From Bacteroidota bacterium (lineage in GTDB: Bacteria > Bacteroidota > Bacteroidia > Flavobacteriales > Flavobacteriaceae), in NCBI GenBank assembly GCA_020161455.1, contig JAIUNZ010000007.1, positions 62,001-126,000 on the forward strand: a stretch of 64,000 nucleotides of DNA, in the 5' to 3' direction. Positions 46,441-57,283 of this stretch are shown piece after piece. Below the pieces are notes generated by a model. It ran no database searches. It worked only from the letters and a program-made list of their open reading frames with translations, and had not been told where the DNA came from. The position numbers and the translations under genes were made by a program. The stretch's first letter is position 1. Each line of letters starts with the position of its first letter.

Positions 46441-47712
46441 ATGTTACAAATAAGTTACATCAGAGAAAACAAAGACAAAGTTATTACTGCTTTGGCAAAA
46501 AAGCATTTGGATGCAAAAACCATTATAGAAGAAGTAATTGAACTAGACGAAAACAGAAGAAGTACGCAAAATGATTTAGACAATACTTTAGCTGAAGCCA
46601 ACAAATTATCATCTGCCATAGGCGAAATGATGAAAAACGGCGAAAAAGCAAAAGCAGAAATATTAAAGTTAAAAACATCACAATTGAAAGAAACCAGCAA
46701 GGACCTTTCTGAAAAAGTAGATGGTTTTGCTGCTGAATTGTTACAAAGAATGTATTTGTTGCCAAATCTTCCGGCAGAAATTGTTCCTGTTGGTAAAACT
46801 CCTGAAGAAAATTTGAACGTTTTTGAAGAAGGCGACATTCCTGTATTGCATGAAAACGCAATGCCACATTGGGATTTAGTAAAAAAATATGATATTATTG
46901 ATTTTGAATTAGGTGTAAAAATCACTGGCGCAGGATTTCCTGTTTATAAAGGAAAAGGTGCCAAATTGCAACGTGCTTTGATAGCCTATTTTTTAGATAA
47001 AAACACAGAAGCAGGTTATCAAGAAGTACAAGTGCCCCATTTGGTAAATGAAGCTTCGGGATATGGAACGGGTCAATTGCCAGACAAAGAAGGTCAAATG
47101 TACCATGTTGGTATTGATGATTTATACTTAATTCCAACGGCTGAAGTTCCAGTAACCAATTTATTTCGCGATGTGATTTTGCAAGAAAACGAATTGCCAA
47201 TCCTTTGCACAGGTTATACTCCATGTTTCCGTAGAGAAGCAGGTTCGTATGGCGCACATGTTCGTGGTTTGAATCGCTTGCATCAATTTGATAAAGTAGA
47301 AATCGTTCGTATTGAACATCCTGAAAAATCGTATGAAGCTCTGGACGGCATGGTTGAACACGTAAAAAACATTATGCGCGAATTGAAATTACCTTTCCGA
47401 ATTTTAAGACTTTGTGGTGGTGATATGAGTTTTGCTTCGGCATTGACTTATGATTTTGAAGTATTTTCTACAGCGCAAGATCGTTGGTTAGAAATTAGTT
47501 CAGTTTCTAATTTTGAAACTTTTCAAGCCAATCGATTGAAATTGCGTTTCAAAGGAAAAGACGGAAAAACCCAATTGGCACATACATTAAATGGAAGTTC
47601 ATTAGCGTTGCCAAGAGTTCTTGCTGGAATATTAGAAAATTATCAAACACCAGAAGGAATTGTAATTCCTGAGGTTTTACGACCATATACTGGTTTCGAT
47701 ATTATTAACTAA
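46441..47712 (+). CDS. serS: Seryl-tRNA synthetase
   Basis: A 423-residue class II synthetase. The coiled-coil N-terminal arm (about residues 30-100) is followed by motif 2 (TPCFRREAGSYG) and motif 3 (NGSSLALPRVLAGILENYQ). The start ATG at 46441 gives the conserved MLQISYIRENK; an upstream in-frame start would add 32 atypical residues. It charges tRNA-Ser in the cytosol. Single gene with its own terminator downstream. Confidence 0.95.
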   Translation: MLQISYIRENKDKVITALAKKHLDAKTIIEEVIELDENRRSTQNDLDNTLAEANKLSSAIGEMMKNGEKAKAEILKLKTSQLKETSKDLSEKVDGFAAELLQRMYLLPNLPAEIVPVGKTPEENLNVFEEGDIPVLHENAMPHWDLVKKYDIIDFELGVKITGAGFPVYKGKGAKLQRALIAYFLDKNTEAGYQEVQVPHLVNEASGYGTGQLPDKEGQMYHVGIDDLYLIPTAEVPVTNLFRDVILQENELPILCTGYTPCFRREAGSYGAHVRGLNRLHQFDKVEIVRIEHPEKSYEALDGMVEHVKNIMRELKLPFRILRLCGGDMSFASALTYDFEVFSTAQDRWLEISSVSNFETFQANRLKLRFKGKDGKTQLAHTLNGSSLALPRVLAGILENYQTPEGIVIPEVLRPYTGFDIIN

Positions 47713-47729
47713 AACGTTAATCTTCCTTA

Positions 47730-47780
47730 AACAATGCACTAAATTGACACAAAAAACGTTACTTTAGTGCATTGTTTTTT
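47730..47780 (+). terminator. Terminator of serS
   Basis: AACAATGCACTAAA and TTTAGTGCATTGTT form a perfect 14-bp stem around a 19-base loop, ending in TTTTTT (47775-47780), 17 bases after the serS stop. Confidence 0.85.
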
Positions 47781-47791
47781 ATCTCCATTAC

Positions 47792-49570
47792 ATGAAAAAA
47801 TTTTTTATTGTTCTGTTTCTTTTTCTAACCATTTGTGCAAAAGCACAAAATGAACAGTTGGCGAACAATTATTTTGACCGTGGCGAATTTGAAAAAGCTT
47901 TGGTGTCCTACGAAGAATTACTAAAAATGCAAGTTGGAAATTCCAATTATTTTCAACGTGTTGTAGAATGTTATCAGCAACTAGAACAATATGACAAGGC
48001 GGAAAAAGCACTTCAAGAACGATTGGACAAATACCGTCAAAGCAATCTTTTAGTTGAATTGGGTTATAACTATCAATTGCAAAAGAATAATGAAAAAGCT
48101 ACTAAATATTATGACCAAGCTATTGAAAAAATAAAAATCAATGCTAACGAAGTTTACGGAATTGCTTATGTTTTTGAACGAAAATCTTTGATAGATTATG
48201 CATTGCTAGCATATCAAACGGCATTGGAAAAAGAACCAAAAATGAGTTTTAATTTTCAAATGGCAGTACTTTATGGACAAAAAGGGAATACCGATTTGAT
48301 GATTGAAACCTTTCTTGCCGAAGGTTTTCAAAACCCTCAAAACCTTCCAATTATTCAAAATCAGCTATCCCGATTTATGACGGAAGACACAGATGAGAAT
48401 TTCAATAATACACTTCGAAAAGCACTACTTCTTCGAACCCAAAAATCACAAGATTTATTTTGGAACGATTTTTTAAGTTGGTATTATGTGCAATTAAAAG
48501 AATATAGCAAAGCTTTTATTCAGCAAAAAGCGATTTATAAACGAAATCCGGAATCGTTTTCTAATATTGTGAATTTAGCCGAAATGGCTATAGACGATAA
48601 AGATTCGGAAGCTGCTAAAGAAATCTTGATTTTTGTTTTAGACAATACCAATAATTTAGATTTGTTAATTCAAGCACATTCTTATTTGGTTGAAATGAAA
48701 ATTGATATTGCAACCGAAAAAGACTATCCAGCAATTACCCAAGAATTGGATGTGTTGATTAAACAATTTGGCGTTAGTCCATATACTTTATCATTATTAA
48801 AATTGGATGCTAATTTTTCAGCCTTTCATTTAAAAGACACCGAAAAAGCCAAAACGATTTTAAAAAATGCCATGGACATGCCGTTGAATAAATACCAATT
48901 GGCAGAAGTAAAAATGGATTTGGCAGATATTTTATTGTTTGAAGAAAAATTCAACCAAGCCTTGATTTATTATTCTCAAATAGAAAATGATTTAAGCGGC
49001 GATGTTATTGGTCAAGAAGCGAGTTTAAAAACGGCAAAAACCAGTTATTACAAAGCTGATTTTAAATGGGCATCGCATCAACTAAAAGTTTTAAAATCGG
49101 CCTCCACTCAGTTAATTGCCAATGATGCGTTGGATTTGTTTTTATTGATTAGCGACAACACCGTAGAAGATTCTACACAAGTAGCTTTGAAGCAATTTTC
49201 TCGTGGTGATTTTCTGTTGTATCAAAATAAAAAACAAGACGCATTATCCCAATTTCAATTGATTTTAAAAGAACATAAAGGGGAAGAAATTGAAGCCGTG
49301 ACATTACTCCGAATTGGAAAAATCTATGAAAAACAAGGCGATTATACTAAAGCCTTAGAAAATTACAATGAAATAATCACTAATCATAAAGATGGGATTT
49401 ATATTGATGAAGCTTTATACTATTCGGCTGAGATATATAATTTAATACTCAATGATGCTGAAAAAGCCAAACCACTTTATGAAGAAATGATTTTCAAGCA
49501 TGAAGACAGTATTTACTACGTTGATAGCAGGAAGAAATACAGGCAATTGCGTGGCGATTCTACTATGTAG
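47792..49570 (+). CDS. TPR-repeat protein with signal peptide
   Basis: A 592-residue protein starting with a signal peptide (KKFFIVLFLFLTICAKAQ). It is filled with tetratricopeptide-type helices: NYFDRGEFEKALVSYEELL (about residues 26-45), YQQLEQYDKAEKALQERL, NEKATKYYDQAIEK, and near the end GKIYEKQGDYTKALENYNEI and DAEKAKPLYEEMIF. It is a periplasmic or outer-membrane scaffold of the type common in Flavobacteria (BamD-like tetratricopeptide carrier). Specific partner unknown. Confidence 0.85.
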   Translation: MKKFFIVLFLFLTICAKAQNEQLANNYFDRGEFEKALVSYEELLKMQVGNSNYFQRVVECYQQLEQYDKAEKALQERLDKYRQSNLLVELGYNYQLQKNNEKATKYYDQAIEKIKINANEVYGIAYVFERKSLIDYALLAYQTALEKEPKMSFNFQMAVLYGQKGNTDLMIETFLAEGFQNPQNLPIIQNQLSRFMTEDTDENFNNTLRKALLLRTQKSQDLFWNDFLSWYYVQLKEYSKAFIQQKAIYKRNPESFSNIVNLAEMAIDDKDSEAAKEILIFVLDNTNNLDLLIQAHSYLVEMKIDIATEKDYPAITQELDVLIKQFGVSPYTLSLLKLDANFSAFHLKDTEKAKTILKNAMDMPLNKYQLAEVKMDLADILLFEEKFNQALIYYSQIENDLSGDVIGQEASLKTAKTSYYKADFKWASHQLKVLKSASTQLIANDALDLFLLISDNTVEDSTQVALKQFSRGDFLLYQNKKQDALSQFQLILKEHKGEEIEAVTLLRIGKIYEKQGDYTKALENYNEIITNHKDGIYIDEALYYSAEIYNLILNDAEKAKPLYEEMIFKHEDSIYYVDSRKKYRQLRGDSTM

Positions 49571-49574
49571 TTGT

Positions 49575-49672
49575 CAGTTTTGTTACACTGAGCACAATCG
49601 AAGTACAGAAATGAGTGTTCAGTGAGCAGTTGCAGTAGGCAGTTTTGTCACACTGAGTGCAGTCGAAGTGCT
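49575..49672 (+). repeat. Two imperfect copies of a dispersed genomic repeat
   Basis: CAGTTTTGTTACACTGAGCA (from 49575) and CAGTTTTGTCACACTGAGTG (from 49640) each continue into ATCGAAGT- or GTCGAAGT-type ends. This TCACTGAG...CGAAGTG pattern is familiar from intergenic repeats scattered in Flavobacterium genomes. Confidence 0.6.
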
Positions 49673-49712
49673 AAATAGGAAATAATATCTAAACTTTAAT
49701 ATCTAAAATTAC

Positions 49713-50024
49713 ATGATTATATATAATGTTACCATCAATATACACGAAAGCGTTCACGACCAATGGATGATTTGGATGCATCACAAACACATTCACGATG
49801 TATTAAATACTGGAAAATTTACTTCAGCACGAATGGTTCGGGTTTTAGTAGATGAAGAAATGGGCGGAATGACCTATGCAGTACAATTTACAACTGATTG
49901 CAAAGAAACGCTACAAAAATATTACGACGAAGATGCACCAAAACTTCGAGAAGAAGGAATGCAATTATTCGGTGAAAAAATGTTGGCATTCAGAACTGAA
50001 TTAGAATTGATTTCGGAATATTAA
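49713..50024 (+). CDS. DUF4286 family protein
   Basis: A 103-residue protein, MIIYNVTINIHESVHDQWM start, with FTSARMVRVLVDEEMGGMTY and FGEKMLAFRTELELISEY. It has the ferredoxin-like fold expected of DUF4286, conserved in Bacteroidota and usually next to rsmA, as here (33 bases upstream). No function has been established. Confidence 0.85.
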   Translation: MIIYNVTINIHESVHDQWMIWMHHKHIHDVLNTGKFTSARMVRVLVDEEMGGMTYAVQFTTDCKETLQKYYDEDAPKLREEGMQLFGEKMLAFRTELELISEY

Positions 50025-50057
50025 TTTCCATTTTCTTGAAAAAACAAATCACATAAC

Positions 50058-50834
50058 ATGCAAGTAAAAGCCAAAAAACACCTTGGGCAACATTTTTTAA
50101 CCGACGAAAGCATAGCGAAAAACATAGCCGATACTTTGTCCTTTTCGGGCTATGAAACCGTTTTGGAAATTGGTCCAGGAATGGGTGTTTTGACCAAATA
50201 TATTTTGGAAAAAGAAATTGATACTTACGTGATTGAAATCGACACCGAATCAGTATCCTATTTGGATTCACATTATCCAAAACTGCATAACAAAATAATT
50301 TCTAAAGACTTTTTAAAATACAACATCAACGAAGTTTTGGAAGGGAAACCTTTTGCTATCATCGGCAATTTTCCTTATAATATTTCTACACAAATTGTTT
50401 TCAAATGTTTAGAAATGCGAAATCAAGTTCCAGAGTTTTCTGGAATGTTTCAAAAAGAAGTAGCCGAACGAATTTGCTCTAAAAAAGGAAATAAAGTGTA
50501 TGGAATTCTTTCCGTTTTGTCGCAAGCATTTTATGATGTAGAGTATCTTTTTACAGTGGAGCCAGAAGTTTTCAATCCGCCACCAAAGGTGAAATCAGGT
50601 GTAATGCGCATGAGAAGAAAAGAAGATTTCTCGTTACCTTGTGATGAAAAATTATTTTTTAATGTAGTAAAAACAGGTTTTAATCAACGTAGAAAAACGC
50701 TTAGAAATAGTTTAAAATCATTTCAATTATCAGATAATTTAAAAGAAGATACTATCTTTGACCTTCGTCCAGAACAGTTATCTGTAGAACAGTTTGTTGA
50801 AATCACACAAAAAATAGCCGCCAATGCAGTTTAA
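50058..50834 (+). CDS. rsmA: 16S rRNA dimethyladenosine transferase
   Basis: A 258-residue methyltransferase. The start [23 protein letters not shown] site [11 protein letters not shown] (about residues 37-47) and catalytic [10 protein letters not shown] (about 110-119) are all typical of KsgA. It dimethylates two adenines in the 3' hairpin of 16S rRNA during ribosome assembly. It overlaps mgtE by 11 bases. Confidence 0.95.
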   Translation: MQVKAKKHLGQHFLTDESIAKNIADTLSFSGYETVLEIGPGMGVLTKYILEKEIDTYVIEIDTESVSYLDSHYPKLHNKIISKDFLKYNINEVLEGKPFAIIGNFPYNISTQIVFKCLEMRNQVPEFSGMFQKEVAERICSKKGNKVYGILSVLSQAFYDVEYLFTVEPEVFNPPPKVKSGVMRMRRKEDFSLPCDEKLFFNVVKTGFNQRRKTLRNSLKSFQLSDNLKEDTIFDLRPEQLSVEQFVEITQKIAANAV

Positions 50835-52176
50835 AATCAGCAAAGAATTAATAGAACAAATTGAGCAACTCATTCTAGTCAAAAACGACCAAGAATTAGA
50901 ATTGTTGCTTAATGATATGCACCATGCTGATATTGCTGAGATTTTTGATGAAATAAGTATTGATGATGCTACTTATGTTTTCCGTATTCTTGATAGTGAG
51001 AAAACAGCAGAAATTCTTCTTGAACTTGAAGAAGATGTTCGTGAAAAAATTCTACGTGGCCTTTCTGCCAAAGAAATTGCAGAAGAACTTGACGAATTAG
51101 ACACCGATGATGCTGCAGACATCATCAATGAATTACCAGAAAGCAAAAAAGAGCAGGTAATTTCGGAATTAGAAGATTTAGAACACGCCAAAGACATTGT
51201 TGATCTTTTGCGTTATGACGAAGATTCTGCTGGTGGTTTGATGGGAAAAGAGTTGGTAAAAGTTAATGAAAACTGGAACGTATTGACTTGTGTAAAAGAA
51301 ATGCGCATTCAAGCCGAAAACGTTACACGTGTTCATTCCATTTATGTTGTTGATGATGAAAATCGGCTAAAAGGAAGACTTTCTTTAAAAGATTTATTAA
51401 CTACATCTACCAAAACACCTATTAGCGAAGTTTACATCCCAAAAGTTGATTCAGTAAAAGTAAACATGCCAAGTGTTGATGTGGCTCGAATTATGCAGAA
51501 ATACGATTTGGAAGCCATTCCAGTTGTAGATGAAATGGGAAGATTAGTAGGTAGAATTACTATTGATGATATTGTTGACGTAATCAAAGAAGAAGCCGAT
51601 AAGGATTACCAGTTGGCTGCTGGTATTTCGCAAGATGTTGAAGCAGACGACAGCATCATTGAGTTAACAAAAGCGCGATTGCCTTGGTTGGTTTTAGCAC
51701 TTTGCGGTGGATTTATATCTGTAGAAATGCTTGGCTTATTTGGCGGAGCAATGGAAAAACATGGCGAATTATTTTTCTTTACACCACTAATTGCTGCAAT
51801 GGCTGGAAATGTTGGTGTTCAATCTTCGGCCATTATTGTTCAAGGTTTGGCAAATCAATCTATAAGTGGTTCTATTGTGAATCGACTATTAAAGGAAATT
51901 TCTTTAGCTTTATTAAACGGTGTTATTCTAGCAACCATTCTTTTTATTGGTAGTCATTTTATTCTTGGAGTTGATCCAAAAATTGGGATGATTGTAACTA
52001 TTGCTTTAATTTCGGTTATTATTATTGCTTCATTAATTGGCACATTTATACCTTTGATATTGAATAAATTTGGAATAGACCCAGCATTAGCAACTGGTCC
52101 GTTTATTACCACAAGTAATGATATTTGTGGAATTTTAATTTATTTTTCAATTGCTAAAATCATTCTAGGTTTTTAG
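50824..52176 (+). CDS. mgtE: Magnesium transporter MgtE
   Basis: A 450-residue protein. The N-terminal superhelical domain (about residues 1-125, repeated [16 protein letters not shown] and [14 protein letters not shown] units), two CBS domains (about 135-255) and five membrane helices (about 280-450) with the ion-pore helix ([20 protein letters not shown]). It imports Mg2+, gated by the cytosolic domains. It starts inside rsmA, and is convergent with nuoN across a terminator. Confidence 0.95.
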   Translation: MQFKISKELIEQIEQLILVKNDQELELLLNDMHHADIAEIFDEISIDDATYVFRILDSEKTAEILLELEEDVREKILRGLSAKEIAEELDELDTDDAADIINELPESKKEQVISELEDLEHAKDIVDLLRYDEDSAGGLMGKELVKVNENWNVLTCVKEMRIQAENVTRVHSIYVVDDENRLKGRLSLKDLLTTSTKTPISEVYIPKVDSVKVNMPSVDVARIMQKYDLEAIPVVDEMGRLVGRITIDDIVDVIKEEADKDYQLAAGISQDVEADDSIIELTKARLPWLVLALCGGFISVEMLGLFGGAMEKHGELFFFTPLIAAMAGNVGVQSSAIIVQGLANQSISGSIVNRLLKEISLALLNGVILATILFIGSHFILGVDPKIGMIVTIALISVIIIASLIGTFIPLILNKFGIDPALATGPFITTSNDICGILIYFSIAKIILGF

Positions 52177-52192
52177 ATTTCATTTTAGAAAT

Positions 52193-52232
52193 AAAAAAAG
52201 TCATTAAGAACTTCTCTCAACGACTTTTTTTT
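52193..52232. terminator. Bidirectional terminator between mgtE and the nuo operon
   Basis: AAAAAAAGTC and GACTTTTTTT flank an imperfectly paired inner part (TTAAGAA with TTCTCTCAA). The A-tract/T-tract symmetry lets it work in both directions. Confidence 0.7.
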
Positions 52233-52252
52233 GTAGTGTGATGATTGTAAAA

Positions 52253-53629
52253 TTACATCAAGTTTAATACCAAAGAAGGATTAACACCAATGATAATATT
52301 TAGTATAATTGCTAGTACAGCAACAATCGTATAAACAAGTGAAATAGACTCTTTTTCAGCAGTTGCTTCTTTGGTGTACATTGCTAAAATAAGTTTGAAA
52401 TAATAACCGATACTAATAATTGAATTAATTACAGCCACAATTACAATAGCAATAAATCCTGATTTTATAGTATCTGTAAACAACATAAACTTGGCAAAAA
52501 ATCCAGAGAAAATTGGAATTCCAGCCATGGAAAGTAATGATGCCGTCAAAGCAGCTGCCATTAGTGGGTTTGTTTTTCCTAAGCCATTAAAGTTAAAAAT
52601 AGCTTCGTCTTCTTTGTTTTTAGTAACATGAATTATTACGGCAAAAGCAGCAATTCCTGCTAAACCATAAGCAAAAGTATAGTACAATAGATTGTTAGCT
52701 GCGGTTGCCATTGTCAATAGAGTCATTAGCATAAATCCAGCATGTGATATTCCCGAAAAAGCTAACATTCTTTTTACATTTTTTTGTCGTAATGCCATAA
52801 TATTTCCAACTGTCATCGACAAAATGGAAATTATCAGTATTAGTATTTCAACTTTTGGCGGTATAGATGTAAGCAATCCATTTAAAAGTTTGAAAAGAGT
52901 AGCCATTGCTACAACTTTTACCAAAGTACTCATCGTAGCTGTAATTAACGTTGGAGAACCTTCATATACATCGGGTGCCCAAAAATGGAATGGAACAGCT
53001 GCAATTTTAAATAGCATACCAATTATCATTAAAGCTATTCCAATAGGAAACCAAACAGGCAAACCTATACCTTGCGACAAATCGTGTATTTCAACCATAT
53101 CAAAATAACCCGTTGCACCATATATTAAGCAAATTCCAAAAAGAATAATTCCTGATGCAAACGAACCCATCAAGAAATATTTCATACCAGCTTCGTTACT
53201 TTTAATGTTTAATCTATTGCTAGCGGCTAAAATATATAATGAAATAGACAATACTTCAATTCCTAAAAAGAACATAGCCAAATTCGTAAAAGAAACCATA
53301 GCAACGGCTCCAGTTAAAAGAAAAATTTTGATGGCTATAAAATCTGAAAATTTTGTTGGGTGTTCTTTGTAATAATCATTACTCATGACTAAAATAAAGA
53401 TAGTGAGAATGATAAACAATGAAATGAATGCTTTTGAAAAACCAGTAGAAGCAATCATCGTAATGTATCTTGCGTCTAACGAATCTGAAATTGACCAAAA
53501 ATTTAGAGTAATTCCAAGGATGGCAAGTAAACCAATTACAGAAACTGGAACTAGTATTTTTCTAAGATTGAAAATTTCTGCTACTAAACAAAAAATTCCT
53601 AAGGATGCTATTGCTATTAATACTTGCAT
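52253..53629 (-). CDS. nuoN: NADH-quinone oxidoreductase subunit N
   Basis: A 458-residue antiporter-like membrane subunit with about 14 helices. It contains the family centre RQKNVKRMLAFSGISHAGFM (conserved lysine and helix 8 break) and AVPFHFWAPDVYEGSP. It is the last gene of the nuo operon, starting 2 bases after nuoM. Together with NuoL and NuoM it carries protons in the membrane arm of complex I. Confidence 0.95.
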   Translation of the reverse strand: MQVLIAIASLGIFCLVAEIFNLRKILVPVSVIGLLAILGITLNFWSISDSLDARYITMIASTGFSKAFISLFIILTIFILVMSNDYYKEHPTKFSDFIAIKIFLLTGAVAMVSFTNLAMFFLGIEVLSISLYILAASNRLNIKSNEAGMKYFLMGSFASGIILFGICLIYGATGYFDMVEIHDLSQGIGLPVWFPIGIALMIIGMLFKIAAVPFHFWAPDVYEGSPTLITATMSTLVKVVAMATLFKLLNGLLTSIPPKVEILILIISILSMTVGNIMALRQKNVKRMLAFSGISHAGFMLMTLLTMATAANNLLYYTFAYGLAGIAAFAVIIHVTKNKEDEAIFNFNGLGKTNPLMAAALTASLLSMAGIPIFSGFFAKFMLFTDTIKSGFIAIVIVAVINSIISIGYYFKLILAMYTKEATAEKESISLVYTIVAVLAIILNIIIGVNPSLVLNLM

Positions 53630-53630
53630 T

Positions 53631-55070
53631 TTATGATCTATTTATTACGGTCAAAATATTTTGAATTGCCGGATTTACTAATTCGTTAATTGGTTTTGGA
53701 TACAATCCAAAGAACAATAGGAAGCCAATGATAGTAACAAAAACAATGGTTTCATTTAGAGTAACATCAGCAAAAACTTTAGTATTGGTGTCGCCTAACA
53801 TTACATTTTGAAACATTTTTAACATATAATAAGCACCAAGAATTATGGTTGTTCCGCCAAACACTGCAAACCAAATATTGATTTGACTCAAACTATATAA
53901 AACAGTAAACTCTCCAACAAAATTGTATGTTCCTGGTAATGCAACTGATGCTAAAACCAAAATCATAAACATAGAAGTAAACTTTGAAGCTTGCGAACGA
54001 ATACCACCAAGTTCATTGATTTTTCTCGTTTCAAATCTTCTGAAAATTACTTCGGCTGCAAAGAAAAGTCCAACTATTACAAAACCATGCGCAATCATTT
54101 GATAAACCGCACCGTTTAGTCCATCAGCAGTTAATGTATAACAACCTGCAGCTATTAATCCAACGTGTGCTAAGGAAGAATATGCCAATAATTTTTTCAA
54201 GTCTTTTTGACGCAATGCTACAACGGAACCATAAATTACACCAGCGACACTCACTCCAATTAAATAAGGCATGTAGGTTTTTGCGGCATCTGGTGCAATA
54301 GGCAATTGCCAACGAATAACGCTATACAATCCCATTTTCAGCATAATTCCAGAGAGTAACATTGTTCCAACCGTTGGTGCTTTTTGATATACTTTTGCTT
54401 GCCAAGTGTGAAAAGGGATAATTGGAATTTTGATGGCATAGGCTGCAAAAAAAGCAAAGAATATCCAAAATTGTTCTGTTTCTGATAATCGCAATTGGTA
54501 TAAATCTTCAAGAATAAAACTTCCCGCTTTGGAATATAAATAAGCAAAGGCTACAAGCATAAATAACGAACCCGCTAATGTGTAGATGAAAAATTTGACT
54601 ACTGCTTTTTTACGTTTTTCAGCGTCGCCATTACCCCAAATTAGGGCGATAAAGTAAATTGGGATTAAAGCCAATTCCCAGAAAACATAGTACAATAATC
54701 CATCTGCTGCAAGGAAAGTTCCTGTCATAGAAAATGCCATGAACAATACTAATGCATAAAAGTTTTTACTATTAGTATATGAGTTTCCAAAGGAAGAAAG
54801 AATAATCAAAGGTGTTAATCCAGTAGTTAATAAAACCATTGCTAATGATAAACCATCTGCTTTTAGAGCAAATGACACATTTGGTTTTTGCATCCAACTA
54901 CTCATATAGCTGATGATTTCTCCTTGGTTGAAAAGCATTAACAGATATAATGAAACAGCAAAAGCGGAAACACTGAATAGCAATGCTATTTTTGAAGCCA
55001 ATTTATCACCAGATAAAAAGGTAACAATCGAACCTGTTAAAAGTAATAGTAATAATAGAGTTACATTCAT
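53631..55070 (-). CDS. nuoM: NADH-quinone oxidoreductase subunit M
   Basis: A 479-residue membrane subunit. LYYVFWELALIPIYFI holds the conserved glutamate of helix 5, followed by PFHTWQAKVYQKAPTVG and RQKDLKKLLAYSSLAHVG with proton-path lysines. One of three antiporter-like pumps of complex I. It lies between nuoL (10 bases) and nuoN in the same transcript. Confidence 0.95.
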   Translation of the reverse strand: MNVTLLLLLLLTGSIVTFLSGDKLASKIALLFSVSAFAVSLYLLMLFNQGEIISYMSSWMQKPNVSFALKADGLSLAMVLLTTGLTPLIILSSFGNSYTNSKNFYALVLFMAFSMTGTFLAADGLLYYVFWELALIPIYFIALIWGNGDAEKRKKAVVKFFIYTLAGSLFMLVAFAYLYSKAGSFILEDLYQLRLSETEQFWIFFAFFAAYAIKIPIIPFHTWQAKVYQKAPTVGTMLLSGIMLKMGLYSVIRWQLPIAPDAAKTYMPYLIGVSVAGVIYGSVVALRQKDLKKLLAYSSLAHVGLIAAGCYTLTADGLNGAVYQMIAHGFVIVGLFFAAEVIFRRFETRKINELGGIRSQASKFTSMFMILVLASVALPGTYNFVGEFTVLYSLSQINIWFAVFGGTTIILGAYYMLKMFQNVMLGDTNTKVFADVTLNETIVFVTIIGFLLFFGLYPKPINELVNPAIQNILTVINRS

Positions 55071-55080
55071 TATATAAAAA

Positions 55081-56958
55081 TTATCGAGCTATAAATAAAT
55101 AAGAAATGATGGCGCAAAGTCCTAAAACGAATGCAAAAAGATATAAACCAACGCTTCCTGTTTGAATTTTTCTACCTTGATTTGAAATGCCATTGGCTAA
55201 TGTTCCCAAACTGAAAACTATTTGTCCTAATGCTGGTTCTAAAGTCGTTCTAAAGAAATTAGACAAGCCATTTAGTGGTTTTACAATTAAAAAAGTATAA
55301 AATTCATCTACATAGTATTTGTTATAAATGGTTTTATAAAATCCAACCATTTGAGTGTCTTCTTCTGGCACAAAACTTTGTTTGATGTATTTTGAATATG
55401 CCCAAATTATTGCGATAATAGCTCCTGCTAAAGCAATTCCCATTAACATAAATTCATGAGCACCTAGTTCGTGTGCTTCGTGTTTTGCAACTAAAATAGG
55501 TTCCAAGAAATGGTTCAACCACATGCTTCCTGGCAAATTAATGGCACCACCGATGGCTGCCAAAACAGCAAGGATTATTAGTGGAATAGTTATTAAACTT
55601 GGACTTTCGTGCAAATGATGTTTTTGTTCTTCGGTTCCTCTAAATTCTTTGAAGAAAGTTAAATACATTAATCGGAACATATAAAAAGCAGTCATTAGTG
55701 AAGCAACTGAAGCAACAACCCACAATGTTGTATTATGTTCAAAAGCGGTCATTAATATTTCGTCTTTTGACCAAAATCCTGCGAATGGAAATATTCCCGA
55801 AATGGCTAACGTAGAAATCATCATGGTCCAAAAAGTGATTGGCATGTATTTTTTTAATCCACCCATATTTCGCATGTCTTGTTCGCCATGTAAAGCATGA
55901 ATTACGGAACCTGAGCCTAAGAATAAACATGCTTTAAAAAACGCATGAGTAATTACATGGAAAACAGCAACATTATAAGCTCCAAATCCTAATGCTAAAA
56001 ACATTAACCCTAATTGTGAAACAGTAGAATAAGCCAATACTTTTTTGATGTCATTTTGTAATAATCCGATAGAAGCCGCAACCAAGGAAGTAACTGCCCC
56101 AACAATTGCAATTATCGATTGAACATCTGGTGTTATGTCAAATAAGAAATTCATTCTAGTAATCATAAATATACCAGCAGTAACCATTGTAGCCGCGTGA
56201 ATTAATGCCGAAACTGGCGTTGGTCCGGCCATGGCATCGGGTAACCAAGTGTAAAGTGGCAACTGTGCTGATTTTCCACAAGCACCAATGAATAAACATA
56301 AAGCAGCAACACTAAGTAGCGATGAATTGGTTTCGCCTTTTATAACTAAAGTTTGAATTTCAGTATAGTTTAAAGTTGAAAACACATAAGCAAAAAGGAA
56401 CATTCCGATTAAGAATCCTAAATCTCCAATTCGGTTCATGATGAATGCTTTTTTGGCAGCATCGTTATACGGTTGATTTTTATACCAAAACCCAATCAAT
56501 AAATAGGAGCAAAGACCAACGCCTTCCCAACCGATGAACATGACCAATAAGTTATTTCCAATAACCAATGTTATCATAAAAAACACAAACAAATTCAAAT
56601 ACGCAAAAAACTTGTGCATGTTTTCATCGTCGTGCATATAACTGATGGAATATAAATGAATTAACGAGCCAATTCCAGTTACAAACAGTAACCATAAAAG
56701 TGATAATTGATCTAAAAGAATTCCGAAATCCAATTTGAAATTACTTACTTGTATCCAATCAAAAAGTGAAATTTCAAATCCTTTCCCGTTTTGAATTAAT
56801 TGAGTAAAAAAACAAATGCTTACTAAAAAAGAAACCACAACAGCAATTGTTCCGATGGCACCAGAAATTCCTTTGCTTACTTTTTTTCCGAAGAAAACAT
56901 TAAATAGAAATCCAATAAAAGGAGATAAGAGTAATACTAAAGCTAAATTATTTTCCAT
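55081..56958 (-). CDS. nuoL: NADH-quinone oxidoreductase subunit L
   Basis: A 625-residue membrane subunit. FIGWEGVGLCSYLLIGFW, LYTWLPDAMAGPTPVSALIH and QNDIKKVLAYSTVSQLGLM are the family's signatures. The C-terminal part includes the lateral helix that runs along the membrane arm (about residues 540-590). The distal proton pump of complex I. It follows nuoK by 4 bases. Confidence 0.96.
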   Translation of the reverse strand: MENNLALVLLLSPFIGFLFNVFFGKKVSKGISGAIGTIAVVVSFLVSICFFTQLIQNGKGFEISLFDWIQVSNFKLDFGILLDQLSLLWLLFVTGIGSLIHLYSISYMHDDENMHKFFAYLNLFVFFMITLVIGNNLLVMFIGWEGVGLCSYLLIGFWYKNQPYNDAAKKAFIMNRIGDLGFLIGMFLFAYVFSTLNYTEIQTLVIKGETNSSLLSVAALCLFIGACGKSAQLPLYTWLPDAMAGPTPVSALIHAATMVTAGIFMITRMNFLFDITPDVQSIIAIVGAVTSLVAASIGLLQNDIKKVLAYSTVSQLGLMFLALGFGAYNVAVFHVITHAFFKACLFLGSGSVIHALHGEQDMRNMGGLKKYMPITFWTMMISTLAISGIFPFAGFWSKDEILMTAFEHNTTLWVVASVASLMTAFYMFRLMYLTFFKEFRGTEEQKHHLHESPSLITIPLIILAVLAAIGGAINLPGSMWLNHFLEPILVAKHEAHELGAHEFMLMGIALAGAIIAIIWAYSKYIKQSFVPEEDTQMVGFYKTIYNKYYVDEFYTFLIVKPLNGLSNFFRTTLEPALGQIVFSLGTLANGISNQGRKIQTGSVGLYLFAFVLGLCAIISYLFIAR

Positions 56959-56962
56959 TAAA

Positions 56963-57283
56963 TTATCCTTTTAAATTTTTCAATTTATCAATTTCGATAG
57001 AACCTAAATTTCTAAAAATAGAAACTAGAATTGCCAATCCAACTGCAACCTCGGCAGCAGCAACAGCCATAGAAAAGAAAACAAATATTTGTCCTTCGGC
57101 ATCTTGATGATAGGTTGAGAAAGCAACAAACAATAAGTTCACAGCATTCAGCATAATTTCAATTGACATAAATACGATGATGGCATTTCTTCTATACAAC
57201 ACTCCAAAAACTCCGATACAAAAAAGTAATACGGATAGGAAAATGTAATTTTCAATACCTATTTGATTTAAAATATTCCCCAT
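56963..57283 (-). CDS. nuoK: NADH-quinone oxidoreductase subunit K
   Basis: A 106-residue, three-helix subunit. [18 protein letters not shown] carries the conserved Glu of helix 2, and [19 protein letters not shown] the second Glu of helix 3. It forms part of the proton channel next to NuoJ and NuoN. Its start codon shares a base with the nuoJ stop. Confidence 0.95.
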   Translation of the reverse strand: MGNILNQIGIENYIFLSVLLFCIGVFGVLYRRNAIIVFMSIEIMLNAVNLLFVAFSTYHQDAEGQIFVFFSMAVAAAEVAVGLAILVSIFRNLGSIEIDKLKNLKG